DNA of 64,000 bases, from positions 682,001 to 746,000 of the forward strand of contig NZ_FQWL01000001.1 of NCBI RefSeq assembly GCF_900129665.1, given 5' to 3'. This DNA comes from Flagellimonas flava (lineage in GTDB: Bacteria; Bacteroidota; Bacteroidia; Flavobacteriales; Flavobacteriaceae). The notes below the pieces were generated by a model. That model saw only the letters and a program-made list of their open reading frames with translations, did not search any database and was not told the origin of the DNA. Positions 50,640-59,403 of the stretch are shown here, one piece after another (the first letter of the stretch is position 1; each line of letters opens with the position of its first letter). The position numbers and the translations under genes were made by a program.

Positions 50640-51383
50640 ATGGAGCACTGGATTATAGACATTAACTGTGACGTAGGGGAGGGAGTTGGAAACGAAGCAG
50701 AACTCTTTCCGCATATAAGCTCTTGCAATGTGGCTTGTGGCGGACACGCCGGTGATTTAGAGATAATGTCCGAAGTGGTCAGATTGGCCAAGAAACATGA
50801 GGTGAAGGTTGGTGCCCATCCCTCATACCCAGACAAGGCGAACTTTGGAAGGGAAGTGATGACCATTTCCAATTTGGATCTTAAACAAAGTATTTTGCAG
50901 CAGTTAAAAGATTTTCAAGATATTTTGGATAGGGAAGGTATGGTCATGAACCACATTAAGGCCCATGGAGCATTATACAATGAGACTGCCAAAAATATTG
51001 GTTTGGCGCAACTCTATTTAAACACGGCTAAGGAGTTTGGCCTTTCAGTGCCATTATATGTTCCCTTCGGCTCTGTTGTTGCAAAAATGGCCTTGGAAAA
51101 AGGATTGACAATTAAGTATGAGGCCTTTGGAGATAGAAACTACAACCCAGATTTGAGTCTGGTTTCCAGAAAGTCGGCCAATGCACTTATCGAGGACCCT
51201 GAAATAGTTTTGACACATGTATTGCCCATTGTTAAAAATGATACCGTTTTTACGGTGGACGGGAAAAAAGTTAAACTCCAAGCGGAAACCCTGTGCATTC
51301 ATGGAGATACGCCCTCTGCATTACAAATATTAACGTATCTTTCACAGGAATTGCCTAAACATAAGGTACTCGTACAAAAGTGA
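50640..51383 (+). CDS. pxpA: 5-oxoprolinase subunit PxpA (LamB/YcsF family)
   Basis: 247 aa. The family start INCDVGEGVGNEAELFPHISSCNVACGGHAGD and VGAHPSYPDKANFGRE are clear, with Asp/His residues of the putative metal site. With PxpB and PxpC it performs ATP-dependent ring opening of 5-oxoproline to glutamate, a damage-repair and salvage route. ATG directly follows the transporter stop; it overlaps pxpB by 4 bp. Confidence 0.95.
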   Translation: MEHWIIDINCDVGEGVGNEAELFPHISSCNVACGGHAGDLEIMSEVVRLAKKHEVKVGAHPSYPDKANFGREVMTISNLDLKQSILQQLKDFQDILDREGMVMNHIKAHGALYNETAKNIGLAQLYLNTAKEFGLSVPLYVPFGSVVAKMALEKGLTIKYEAFGDRNYNPDLSLVSRKSANALIEDPEIVLTHVLPIVKNDTVFTVDGKKVKLQAETLCIHGDTPSALQILTYLSQELPKHKVLVQK

Positions 51384-52114
51384 AAAACCACCCCCTTCGC
51401 ATAGAGCCATTTGGGCAAAGAGCCGTACTCGTGGAATGGCCTGCCCAAGTGAGCGAATCCATTTTAGCAGAAATCCTTGATTTTGTGGACAGTTTTAAAA
51501 ACCTGGGACTACCCAATTGGGAAGTGTCGGTGGCATATAATTCCCTAACCTTGGTTAACACAAGACAGAATATTGATTTTGAACAGGTCAAAACTCAGAT
51601 TTTATCCGCCTATGAGGGGATAAAAGTAAAAACCAAACATAGTAATGGCTTCCTTTGGAAACTTCCTGTATGTTACGAGGAGGAATTCGGGCTGGATTTA
51701 AAAGAAGCGGCCGAAGTATTGGGGATGACCATTGATGAGCTTATCAGGGAACATACAGCTTACCAGTATACAGTATATGGGATAGGGTTTTTACCGGGTT
51801 TCATGTATTTGGGGGGATTACCTCAGCAATTGGAAATCCCCAGACGAAAAGAGCCTAGGTTATCCGTGGCCAGAGGTTCGGTTGGATTGGCCGGAAAACA
51901 AACAGGAATTTATCCTCAAAACTCCCCTGGTGGCTGGAATATAATCGGGAGTTGTCCGATTCCCATTTTTGATATTTCAAAAGAGCAACCGTGTTTTGTT
52001 AAGGTAGGGGATAAGATTCAGTTTGAACCTATTTCCAAAGCAGCGTATGATCTCAAAAAGATTGAAGCTGAAGTCGGTATATATCAACCACAAAAAAAGA
52101 GGTTAAATGCTTAA
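51380..52114 (+). CDS. pxpB: 5-oxoprolinase subunit PxpB (KipI family)
   Basis: 244 aa from a GTG start within the GTGA overlap with pxpA. Conserved features are FGQRAVLVEW near the N terminus, LPVCYEEEFGLDL, and YTVYGIGFLPGFMYLGGLP followed by PRRKEPRLSVARGSVGLAG. It is the KipI-type cyclophilin-fold partner of PxpC. pxpC overlaps its end by 8 bp. Confidence 0.95.
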   Translation: MKNHPLRIEPFGQRAVLVEWPAQVSESILAEILDFVDSFKNLGLPNWEVSVAYNSLTLVNTRQNIDFEQVKTQILSAYEGIKVKTKHSNGFLWKLPVCYEEEFGLDLKEAAEVLGMTIDELIREHTAYQYTVYGIGFLPGFMYLGGLPQQLEIPRRKEPRLSVARGSVGLAGKQTGIYPQNSPGGWNIIGSCPIPIFDISKEQPCFVKVGDKIQFEPISKAAYDLKKIEAEVGIYQPQKKRLNA

Positions 52115-52946
52115 GGTCCTCAAGTCAGGATTTTTTACGTCCATCCAAGATTTAGGTCGATTTGGATACAGGGACATGGGAGTGCCGGTATCGGGAGCCA
52201 TGGATACCGAAGCTGTCAAAAAAGCTAATCAACTTCTGGAGAATGCTTTGGATGCCGCTGCTTTGGAGATTACCATGACTGGGCCCACTTTGCTTTTTGA
52301 AGCGCCAACGTTCATCTGCCTATCAGGTGCTAACATTTCGCCCACTTTAAATAACGAGCCCGTATCGCAATATCAAGTGCTAAAAATCGGCAAGGGAGAT
52401 ATTTTGTCTTACGGCAAAATGGAAAATGGATTTAGAAGTTATTTGGCAATTAAAGGTGGATTGGAAACCCCTGTTGTTTTGGGAAGCAGGTCGCAATATA
52501 TTCCTATAACTCAAAAAAAATGCTTGAAAGATGGTGATGAGCTCCGTTATGAAGAAACCGTCGCATTTGAGCCGGCCTTATCTGGGCTAAAAGTTGAAAA
52601 TAAGTTTCAACAAAACGAACTCGAAGTATTTAGAGGCCCAGAATTTTCCATTTTATCAGATTCACAATTAGCCACTTTGTTCGCCCAGCCCTTTACCGTT
52701 TCTGAGAAGAACAACAGAATGGCCTATCAGCTTGCAGAATTGCTTCCAGGGCATAAATACTCCATGCTTACTTCGGGAACGCTGCCCGGTACGGTACAGT
52801 TCACGCCTGCCGGCCGTTTAATTATCCTTATGAAAGACGGGCAGACCACTGGAGGGTACCCTAGGGTCTTGCAGCTTTCAGAAGAGGCAATAGGTCTGTT
52901 GGCCCAAAGGAAATTTGGAGACTCCATCTCTTTTAAATTGATTTAA
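52107..52946 (+). CDS. pxpC: 5-oxoprolinase subunit PxpC (KipA family)
   Basis: 279 aa, slightly short for the family (about 300). SGFFTSIQDLGRFGYRDMGVPVSGAMD at the N terminus (shown in part), FRSYLAIKGGLETPVVLGSRS and PAGRLIILMKDGQTTGGYPR are diagnostic. It completes the PxpABC complex. No terminator is evident directly after it; the ilv leader promoter begins within 5-10 bp. Confidence 0.95.
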   Translation: MLKVLKSGFFTSIQDLGRFGYRDMGVPVSGAMDTEAVKKANQLLENALDAAALEITMTGPTLLFEAPTFICLSGANISPTLNNEPVSQYQVLKIGKGDILSYGKMENGFRSYLAIKGGLETPVVLGSRSQYIPITQKKCLKDGDELRYEETVAFEPALSGLKVENKFQQNELEVFRGPEFSILSDSQLATLFAQPFTVSEKNNRMAYQLAELLPGHKYSMLTSGTLPGTVQFTPAGRLIILMKDGQTTGGYPRVLQLSEEAIGLLAQRKFGDSISFKLI

Positions 52947-52950
52947 GAAT

Positions 52951-52981
52951 TTTTGGTTCATCTTGGTATTTACTATCTTTT
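52951..52981 (+). promoter_or_regulatory. ilv operon promoter P1
   Basis: -33 element TTTTG (52951-52955), an 18-nt spacer and -7 element TATCTTTT (52974-52981; 7 of 8). Transcription would start near 52987, 11 bp before the leader peptide ATG. Confidence 0.55.
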
Positions 52982-52997
52982 TTTGTACACTTGAAGT

Positions 52998-53054
52998 ATG
53001 AATAGACAAAATTTGGTCATTAGCGTCGTCATTATTGTTCCAGCCATGGAATGA
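52998..53054 (+). CDS. ilvL: ilv leader peptide (18 aa)
   Basis: ATG 52998 to TGA 53054 encodes MNRQNLVISVVIIVPAME. Eight of 18 residues are Leu, Val or Ile, clustered in LVISVVIIV. It is followed 19 bp later by an intrinsic terminator in front of ilvD. Codons for the operon's own end products in a short leader ORF are the hallmark of ribosome-mediated attenuation. Too short for routine gene callers. Confidence 0.8.
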   Translation: MNRQNLVISVVIIVPAME

Positions 53055-53109
53055 TACAGACTTGCTATTGATTAAAAAGGCCTGTATCCTAAAAGATACA
53101 GGCCTTTTT
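53053..53109 (+). terminator. ilv attenuator: antiterminator segment and intrinsic terminator
   Basis: The terminator is a 15-bp perfect stem, AAAAAGGCCTGTATC (53074-53088) with GATACAGGCCTTTTT (53095-53109), a 6-nt loop CTAAAA and a run of seven T. An upstream copy of GATACAG (53053-53059), overlapping the leader stop codon, can pair instead with CTGTATC (53082-53088) and block the terminator. A ribosome stalled at Val/Ile codons would leave that segment free; one that reaches the stop would cover it. Confidence 0.8.
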
Positions 53110-53302
53110 TTATGCCTTGGAAAAGAAATGAATATGGGATTTTATATGGATTTAAAATACTGATAATCAAATAGATAAATAACTATTAATTTAAATGGCT
53201 TTATAAGCCCAAAAACTGTTAAAAATATGGAGGTTTGGAAACATCTATCTTTGGATGCTAGAGTAAATTCAATAGAATACCCTTTCGGAAAGAAAATCAA
53301 TA
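53110..53302. other. ilvD leader region after the attenuator
   Basis: 193 bp, AT-rich, without a credible ORF. It contains a -7 match TATCTTTG at 53246-53253, which may be a second, unattenuated promoter 50 bp before ilvD; no -33 TTTG is at the proper spacing. Confidence 0.45.
53246..53253 (+). promoter_or_regulatory. Possible second ilvD promoter (-7 TATCTTTG)
   Basis: A full TAnnTTTG match located between the attenuator and the ilvD start. If used, it would give basal, attenuation-independent expression. Only the -7 half is convincing. Confidence 0.35.
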
Positions 53303-54979
53303 ATGGAATTGAACAAGTATAGTAAAAACGTTACCCAGGACCCTACGCAGCCTGCAGCGCAAGCGATGTTGCATGCAATAGGTTTGACAGAAGAAGACCT
53401 TCAAAAACCGTTAATTGGAATTGGAAGCACGGGCTATGAAGGTAATCCTTGTAATATGCACCTAAATGAATTGTCAACCTATGTAAAGGAGGGTGTTCAG
53501 CAGGGAGATTTGGTAGGTTTGATTTTCAATACCATTGGGGTAAGTGATGGTATTTCAATGGGGACTTATGGAATGCGATATTCCTTACCTTCAAGGGATA
53601 TCATTGCAGATTCTATGGAGACTGTGGTACAAGCAATGAACTATGATGGATTGGTTACCGTTGTGGGCTGTGACAAGAATATGCCCGGAGCACTTATGGC
53701 CATGATTCGTTTGAACCGCCCTTCCGTTTTGGTCTACGGAGGCACCATAGCCTCTGGCTGTCTTGGCAATAAAAAATTGGATGTGGTTTCGGCTTTTGAG
53801 GCTTGGGGAGAGAAGGTTGCCGGAAAGATGAACGAATCCGAATACAAAAATGTCATTCAAAATGCCTGTCCTGGTGCCGGAGCCTGCGGAGGTATGTACA
53901 CCGCAAACACCATGGCTTCAGCAATAGAGGCTTTGGGCATGGCATTGCCTTACAATTCTTCTAACCCTGCCGTCGGTGATCGTAAAAAACAGGATTGTGT
54001 CGACTCAGGAAAGGCATTGAGATATCTATTGGAAAATGACATCAAACCCAGCGATATTATTACCAAAAAATCCTTGGAAAATGCTGTGCGACTAATTACT
54101 GTGCTTGGTGGGTCCACCAATGCAGTGCTTCATTTTCTTGCGATTAGCAAGGCAGCGGAAATCGATTTTACTCTTGAGGATTTCCAACGAATTAGTGACA
54201 CTACCCCGTTTTTGGCCGACCTAAAACCTAGTGGAAAATATTTAATGGAGGACCTTCACAAGGTGGGTGGCGTTCCGGCGGTAATGAAATTCATGTTGAA
54301 ACATAATATGTTGCATGGAGATTGCTTGACAGTCACTGGAAAGACGGTTGCAGAAAATCTTGCCAATGTTCCGGACTTGACCGAAGGGCAACAGGTGATG
54401 AAGGATTTGGACAATCCTATCAAGGAAACAGGACATCTCCGAATTCTATATGGCAACTTGGCCGAAGAAGGTGCTGTGGCTAAAATCACTGGAAAAGAAG
54501 GTTTGCATTTTTCAGGTCCCGCCAAGGTTTTTGAGGGAGAGTTTAAAGCTAATGATGGTATCAAAAATGGTTTGGTAAAAAAAGGTGATGTGGTCGTTAT
54601 TCGCTATGAAGGCCCAAAGGGAGGGCCGGGGATGCCAGAAATGTTGAAACCTACAGCTGCAATAATGGGTGCAGGTTTGGGCAAGGATGTGGCTTTGATC
54701 ACAGATGGGCGTTTTTCCGGGGGAACACATGGTTTTGTGGTGGGGCATATAGCTCCTGAAGCACAGGATGGTGGAACAATAGGGCTAGTAATGGATGGGG
54801 ACATCATTACCATCGATGCAGAGAAAAACAGCATTACCGTTGATGTTTCGGAAACTGAGCTGGCTTCAAGAAAACAAGCCTGGACACAACCCGAATTAAA
54901 AGTAAGAAAAGGAAGTTTATACAAATATGCCAAGACGGTTTCGTCAGCTTCACAAGGCTGTGTAACAGATTTACTCTAG
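53303..54979 (+). CDS. ilvD: Dihydroxy-acid dehydratase
   Basis: 558 aa, normal length. It has the Fe-S cluster cysteines in [13 protein letters not shown] and [18 protein letters not shown], and the C-terminal [15 protein letters not shown] signature. It dehydrates dihydroxy-isovalerate and dihydroxy-methylvalerate to the 2-oxo acids, the last step before transamination to valine and isoleucine. First structural gene after the attenuator. Confidence 0.95.
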   Translation: MELNKYSKNVTQDPTQPAAQAMLHAIGLTEEDLQKPLIGIGSTGYEGNPCNMHLNELSTYVKEGVQQGDLVGLIFNTIGVSDGISMGTYGMRYSLPSRDIIADSMETVVQAMNYDGLVTVVGCDKNMPGALMAMIRLNRPSVLVYGGTIASGCLGNKKLDVVSAFEAWGEKVAGKMNESEYKNVIQNACPGAGACGGMYTANTMASAIEALGMALPYNSSNPAVGDRKKQDCVDSGKALRYLLENDIKPSDIITKKSLENAVRLITVLGGSTNAVLHFLAISKAAEIDFTLEDFQRISDTTPFLADLKPSGKYLMEDLHKVGGVPAVMKFMLKHNMLHGDCLTVTGKTVAENLANVPDLTEGQQVMKDLDNPIKETGHLRILYGNLAEEGAVAKITGKEGLHFSGPAKVFEGEFKANDGIKNGLVKKGDVVVIRYEGPKGGPGMPEMLKPTAAIMGAGLGKDVALITDGRFSGGTHGFVVGHIAPEAQDGGTIGLVMDGDIITIDAEKNSITVDVSETELASRKQAWTQPELKVRKGSLYKYAKTVSSASQGCVTDLL

Positions 54980-55026
54980 CATAAGTACAGTAAAATATTG
55001 GTAAGTACTTGCCAAAAACGAGAACT

Positions 55027-56760
55027 ATGGAAACATTAAAAGCCCAAAAAGTTAAGAACGAGAAGCAGGCTGCCATCAGAATAAGTGGGGCGGAGGCCAT
55101 TATCCATTGTCTGTTGGCTGAGGGTGTAGACCTAATTTATGGCTACCCTGGAGGCGCCATTATGCCTGTGTATGACGAGCTGTACAAGTTTCAAGATAAA
55201 TTGACTCATATTTTGACCCGACATGAGCAGGGGGCAACCCATGCTGCGCAAGGTTATGCCCGGGTGAGCGGAAAAGTCGGGGTGGCCATGGCCACTTCTG
55301 GACCTGGGGCTACCAATCTGGTTACCGGACTGGCGGATGCCCAGATTGATTCCACACCTATGGTCTGTATTACAGGTCAAGTACCGAGGCACTTGTTGGG
55401 CTCGGATGCTTTTCAAGAGACTGATATTGTAGGCATTTCAACTCCGGTGACTAAATGGAACTATCAAGTGACCAAAGCAAGTGAGATTCCAGAGATAATG
55501 GCCAAGGCGTTTTATATTGCACGGTCTGGAAGACCTGGCCCAGTATTGGTTGATATTACGAAAAATGCCCAGTTTGATGAGTTGGACTTTGTCTATGAGA
55601 AGTGCACAGGTGTTAGAAGTTATAAGCCAATCCCGAAACCAGACCAAAATTCGTTGAAACAAGCCGCGGAATTGATAAACAATGCCAAGAGACCCTATAT
55701 TGTTTTTGGACAGGGGATTATTCTAGGGGAGGCAGAGGACGAATTGAAAGCCTTGGTGGAAAAAGCAGGAATCCCTGCAGCGTGGACCATTTTAGGACTA
55801 TCTGGCATGGATACGAGCCACCCCTTGAATGTTGGCATGGTTGGGATGCATGGAAATTATGGCCCCAATGTGCTCACAAATGAATGCGATGTGCTTATAG
55901 CCATTGGAATGCGATTTGATGACAGGGTAACTGGAAGTTTGGATACCTATGCCAAGCAGGCCAAGGTCGTTCATTTTGAAATAGACCCTGCTGAAATCAA
56001 TAAAAATGTAAAGGCAGATGTCGCGGTACTTGGAAATGCCAAGGAAACTCTTGGGCTTTTGTTGCCCTTGATCAACAAAAATGAGCATACGGCATGGCGG
56101 ACTGAATTTGATAAGAAGTATCAAATAGAATACGATACCGTCATAAAAAAAGATATAACACCTACTAAGGATGGATTAACGATGGGTGAGGTGATTGAGC
56201 AAATCAACATCGCCTCGGAACATAAGGCCGTGATTGTTACTGATGTTGGACAGCATCAGATGATTGCGTGCAGATATGCCAAGTTCAAACAGACCAAAAG
56301 TAACATCACCTCAGGTGGTTTGGGAACTATGGGATTTGCATTGCCTGCGGCTATAGGTGCTAAAATGGGCGCTATGGAGCGCGAAGTTGTTGCTATTATT
56401 GGTGATGGCGGCTATCAAATGACCATTCAAGAACTGGGAGTCATTTTCCAACATAATGTCCCAGTCAAGATTGTTGTGCTGAACAATGACCATTTAGGTA
56501 TGGTGCGTCAATGGCAAGAGCTTTTCTTCGAAAGCAGGTATGCGTCCACCGTGATGACCAATCCGGATTTTGTGAAAATTGCAGAAGGCTACCATATCCA
56601 ATCAAGAAGAGTAACAGAACGTTCAGAGCTTCAAGATGCGGTAACGGAGATGATTGCTTCCAAGAATCCATACTTTTTAGAGGTGCGGGTGGAAAAGGAG
56701 GATAATGTATTTCCAATGATTCCCTCAGGAGCTTCGGTTTCAGATATTCGATTGAAGTAG
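55027..56760 (+). CDS. ilvB: Acetolactate synthase large subunit
   Basis: 577 aa from ATG 55027; the TTG at 55009 is less likely. ThDP-enzyme features: GYPGGAIMPVYDELY, the catalytic Glu in RHEQGATHAAQGYAR, and the GDGGYQM...NNDHLGMVRQWQ ThDP/Mg motif. It forms acetolactate or acetohydroxybutyrate with IlvN. Its stop is immediately followed by the ATG of a methyltransferase gene. Confidence 0.95.
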   Translation: METLKAQKVKNEKQAAIRISGAEAIIHCLLAEGVDLIYGYPGGAIMPVYDELYKFQDKLTHILTRHEQGATHAAQGYARVSGKVGVAMATSGPGATNLVTGLADAQIDSTPMVCITGQVPRHLLGSDAFQETDIVGISTPVTKWNYQVTKASEIPEIMAKAFYIARSGRPGPVLVDITKNAQFDELDFVYEKCTGVRSYKPIPKPDQNSLKQAAELINNAKRPYIVFGQGIILGEAEDELKALVEKAGIPAAWTILGLSGMDTSHPLNVGMVGMHGNYGPNVLTNECDVLIAIGMRFDDRVTGSLDTYAKQAKVVHFEIDPAEINKNVKADVAVLGNAKETLGLLLPLINKNEHTAWRTEFDKKYQIEYDTVIKKDITPTKDGLTMGEVIEQINIASEHKAVIVTDVGQHQMIACRYAKFKQTKSNITSGGLGTMGFALPAAIGAKMGAMEREVVAIIGDGGYQMTIQELGVIFQHNVPVKIVVLNNDHLGMVRQWQELFFESRYASTVMTNPDFVKIAEGYHIQSRRVTERSELQDAVTEMIASKNPYFLEVRVEKEDNVFPMIPSGASVSDIRLK

Positions 56761-57342
56761 ATGGACCAGACCAATATTTTAGATGCACCAAAGGTGTATT
56801 CCGATTTGGTTTCCAAGTCCAAGGAAGTTGGGTTCACCATGCCTTCTGATTTATACATTGGAACGCTTCTGAAAACTTTGGTCGCCTCAAAACGTGGTGG
56901 GAGTTTCTTGGAATTGGGTACTGGAATGGGGCTATCATTAGCTTGGATTTTGGACGGGATGGACAAGGATTCATGCGCCATCAGTTTGGATAATGATGGC
57001 GATTTAATTGATATCGCAAAAGAGTTTTTTCACAAGGAAGCAAGACTTAAGCTTTTTTGTTGTGATGGGGAGGTATGGCTTAAGGAGTACACTGGAGATG
57101 GTTTTGATTTAATATTTGCAGATGCATGGCCGGGAAAATATAGTACTCTTGATAAAGCTTTGTCCATGGTAAATATGGGTGGTTACTATGTAATCGACGA
57201 TATGAAGAAGCAGCCTAACTGGCCAGATGGACATGAAGAACTTGCTAAATCACTGGTTGACATCTTGGAGAAAAGAGAGGATTTTGTATTAACAAAAATG
57301 GATTGGTCCACAGGAGTGATTGTGGCCGTCAAAATAAAATAG
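56761..57342 (+). CDS. SAM-dependent methyltransferase inserted between ilvB and ilvN
   Basis: 193 aa Rossmann methyltransferase. SAM motif I is FLELGTGMGLSLAWIL (49-64), with an acidic SLDND after strand 2, FDLIFADAWPGKY (115-127) and GGYYVIDDM (140-148), as in O-methyltransferase/YrrM-like enzymes. The substrate is unknown. It abuts ilvB with no gap and ends 2 bp before ilvN, so it is made together with acetolactate synthase. Codon use looks like its neighbours, so a recent foreign insertion is not apparent. Confidence 0.8.
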   Translation: MDQTNILDAPKVYSDLVSKSKEVGFTMPSDLYIGTLLKTLVASKRGGSFLELGTGMGLSLAWILDGMDKDSCAISLDNDGDLIDIAKEFFHKEARLKLFCCDGEVWLKEYTGDGFDLIFADAWPGKYSTLDKALSMVNMGGYYVIDDMKKQPNWPDGHEELAKSLVDILEKREDFVLTKMDWSTGVIVAVKIK

Positions 57343-57344
57343 GT

Positions 57345-57872
57345 ATGGAAAAACAATGGTACACCATTTCCGTATACTCGGAAAATAATGTAGGACTGTT
57401 GAATAGAATATCAGGAATATTCTTAAAGAGACACATTAATATAGAAAGTCTAAATGTTTCTAAATCAGAAATTGAGAATGTTTCAAAATTTACTATTGTA
57501 ATATATTCAACTGAAGATTGGGCGCGTAAAATTGTGGGACAGATTGAGAAGCAAATCGAGGTCATAAAAGCCTATTACCATACTGACGACGAGACCATTT
57601 ATCAGGAGTCCGCTTTGTTCAAAATTGCTTCGGACCTACTTTTCGATGAACGTCAAATCCAGAATATCATAAAGGATAGCAATTCCCAAATTGTCACCGT
57701 GGCCCGCGATTTCTTTGTATTGGCCAAAACTGGAAGACGTCATGAGATAGATGAAATGCACGATGCCTTGGAACCTTATGGCATCATGCAGTTTGTTCGA
57801 TCTGGTAGGATTGCCGTGACCAAGGCTACCATGCCGATTACAAATATTTTAGCAGAATTTCAAAATCAATAA
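57345..57872 (+). CDS. ilvN: Acetolactate synthase small (regulatory) subunit
   Basis: 175 aa from ATG 57345; the open frame back to 57303 overlaps the methyltransferase and is not used. The N-terminal ACT domain (WYTISVYSENNVGLLNRISGIF; RHINIESLNVSKSE) binds valine for feedback inhibition; the ALS_ss C-terminal domain follows (about 85-165). Confidence 0.95.
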   Translation: MEKQWYTISVYSENNVGLLNRISGIFLKRHINIESLNVSKSEIENVSKFTIVIYSTEDWARKIVGQIEKQIEVIKAYYHTDDETIYQESALFKIASDLLFDERQIQNIIKDSNSQIVTVARDFFVLAKTGRRHEIDEMHDALEPYGIMQFVRSGRIAVTKATMPITNILAEFQNQ

Positions 57873-57894
57873 ATAGCACTTAATAAAAACCAAG

Positions 57895-59370
57895 ATGACA
57901 AATTACTTTAATACGCTATCGCTTCGAGATCAATTGACCCAATTGGGAAAATGTCGGTTTATGGAAGCTGGCGAATTTGCAGATGGCGTTACGGCCCTTA
58001 AGGGAAAGAAAATTGTAATCGTAGGCTGCGGTGCCCAAGGGCTTAACCAAGGATTGAACATGCGTGATTCAGGATTGGATATTTCCTATGCGCTTAGAGA
58101 GGCGGCAATCAAAGAGGAGCGTCAATCCTTTAAAAATGCCAAAGAAAACAATTTCAATGTGGGAACCTATGAAGACCTAATCCCAACTGCAGATTTGGTC
58201 ATTAACCTTACGCCGGACAAGCAGCACACCAATGTAGTGAGTACTGTTATGCCGCTGATGAAGCAAGGTGCCACCCTTTCGTATTCACATGGCTTTAATA
58301 TTGTGGAGGAAGGCATGCAGGTGCGCGAAGACTTAACCGTTATTATGGTTGCGCCAAAAAGCCCAGGCTCGGAAGTTAGGGAGGAGTATAAAAGGGGATT
58401 CGGAGTTCCTACCCTAATAGCGGTTCACCCTGAGAACGACCCGGAAGGCAAGGGATTGGCTCAGGCCAAGGCGTATGCCGCTGGTACAGGTGGACATAAG
58501 GCTGGAGTTTTGGAGTCGTCGTTTGTTGCCGAAGTGAAGTCGGATTTAATGGGGGAACAGACCATCCTTTGTGGATTGTTGCAAACTGGTTCCATACTGT
58601 GTTTTGATAAAATGATTGAAAAAGGAGTTGATGCAGGATATGCTTCAAAACTGATTCAATACGGATGGGAGACCATCACCGAAGGCTTAAAGCATGGAGG
58701 TATTACCAATATGATGGATCGCTTGTCGAATCCCGCAAAGATTAAGGCTTTTGATTTGGCTGAAGAGTTGAAGTCGATAATGCGCCCCCTATTCCAAAAG
58801 CATATGGATGATATAATGAGCGGTCATTTTTCAAAAACAATGATGGAAGATTGGGCCAATGGGGATAAAAACCTTTTGGATTGGAGAGCTGCTACAGGAG
58901 AGACCGCATTTGAAAAAACTCCGGCCGGAAACGATGAGATTTCGGAACAAGAATATTATGACAATGGCGTGCTTATGGTGGCTTTGGTAAAGTCTGGGGT
59001 GGAATTGGCCTATGAAACCATGACCGAATCTGGGATTATTGGGGAATCTGCCTATTACGAATCCTTGCATGAAACACCATTGATCGCGAATACCATCGCA
59101 AGAAAAAAACTCTTCGAGATGAACCGAGTGATTTCGGATACGGCCGAATATGGATGTTATCTGTTTGATCATGCCTGCAAGCCACTTTTGGAAGGTTTCA
59201 TGAAAACAGTGGAGACGGATATCATCGGCACCCATTATGGGAAAAGCAAGGACAATGGGGTGGACAATATGAAATTGATTGCGGTGAACAAGGCTTTGCG
59301 AGAACATCCCGTGGAAATTGTTGGTGCAAGATTGCGCGAGTCCATGACGGCCATGAAGCCTATCGTGTAA
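57895..59370 (+). CDS. ilvC: Ketol-acid reductoisomerase (class II, long form)
   Basis: 491 aa, the long class II form also found in E. coli. NADPH-binding [18 protein letters not shown], then [10 protein letters not shown], and the knotted C-terminal domains with [19 protein letters not shown]. It isomerises and reduces acetolactate/acetohydroxybutyrate. Confidence 0.95.
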   Translation: MTNYFNTLSLRDQLTQLGKCRFMEAGEFADGVTALKGKKIVIVGCGAQGLNQGLNMRDSGLDISYALREAAIKEERQSFKNAKENNFNVGTYEDLIPTADLVINLTPDKQHTNVVSTVMPLMKQGATLSYSHGFNIVEEGMQVREDLTVIMVAPKSPGSEVREEYKRGFGVPTLIAVHPENDPEGKGLAQAKAYAAGTGGHKAGVLESSFVAEVKSDLMGEQTILCGLLQTGSILCFDKMIEKGVDAGYASKLIQYGWETITEGLKHGGITNMMDRLSNPAKIKAFDLAEELKSIMRPLFQKHMDDIMSGHFSKTMMEDWANGDKNLLDWRAATGETAFEKTPAGNDEISEQEYYDNGVLMVALVKSGVELAYETMTESGIIGESAYYESLHETPLIANTIARKKLFEMNRVISDTAEYGCYLFDHACKPLLEGFMKTVETDIIGTHYGKSKDNGVDNMKLIAVNKALREHPVEIVGARLRESMTAMKPIV

Positions 59371-59403
59371 TAATCCGAGTAACACTGGAAAAGCTGTTTT
59401 TCT

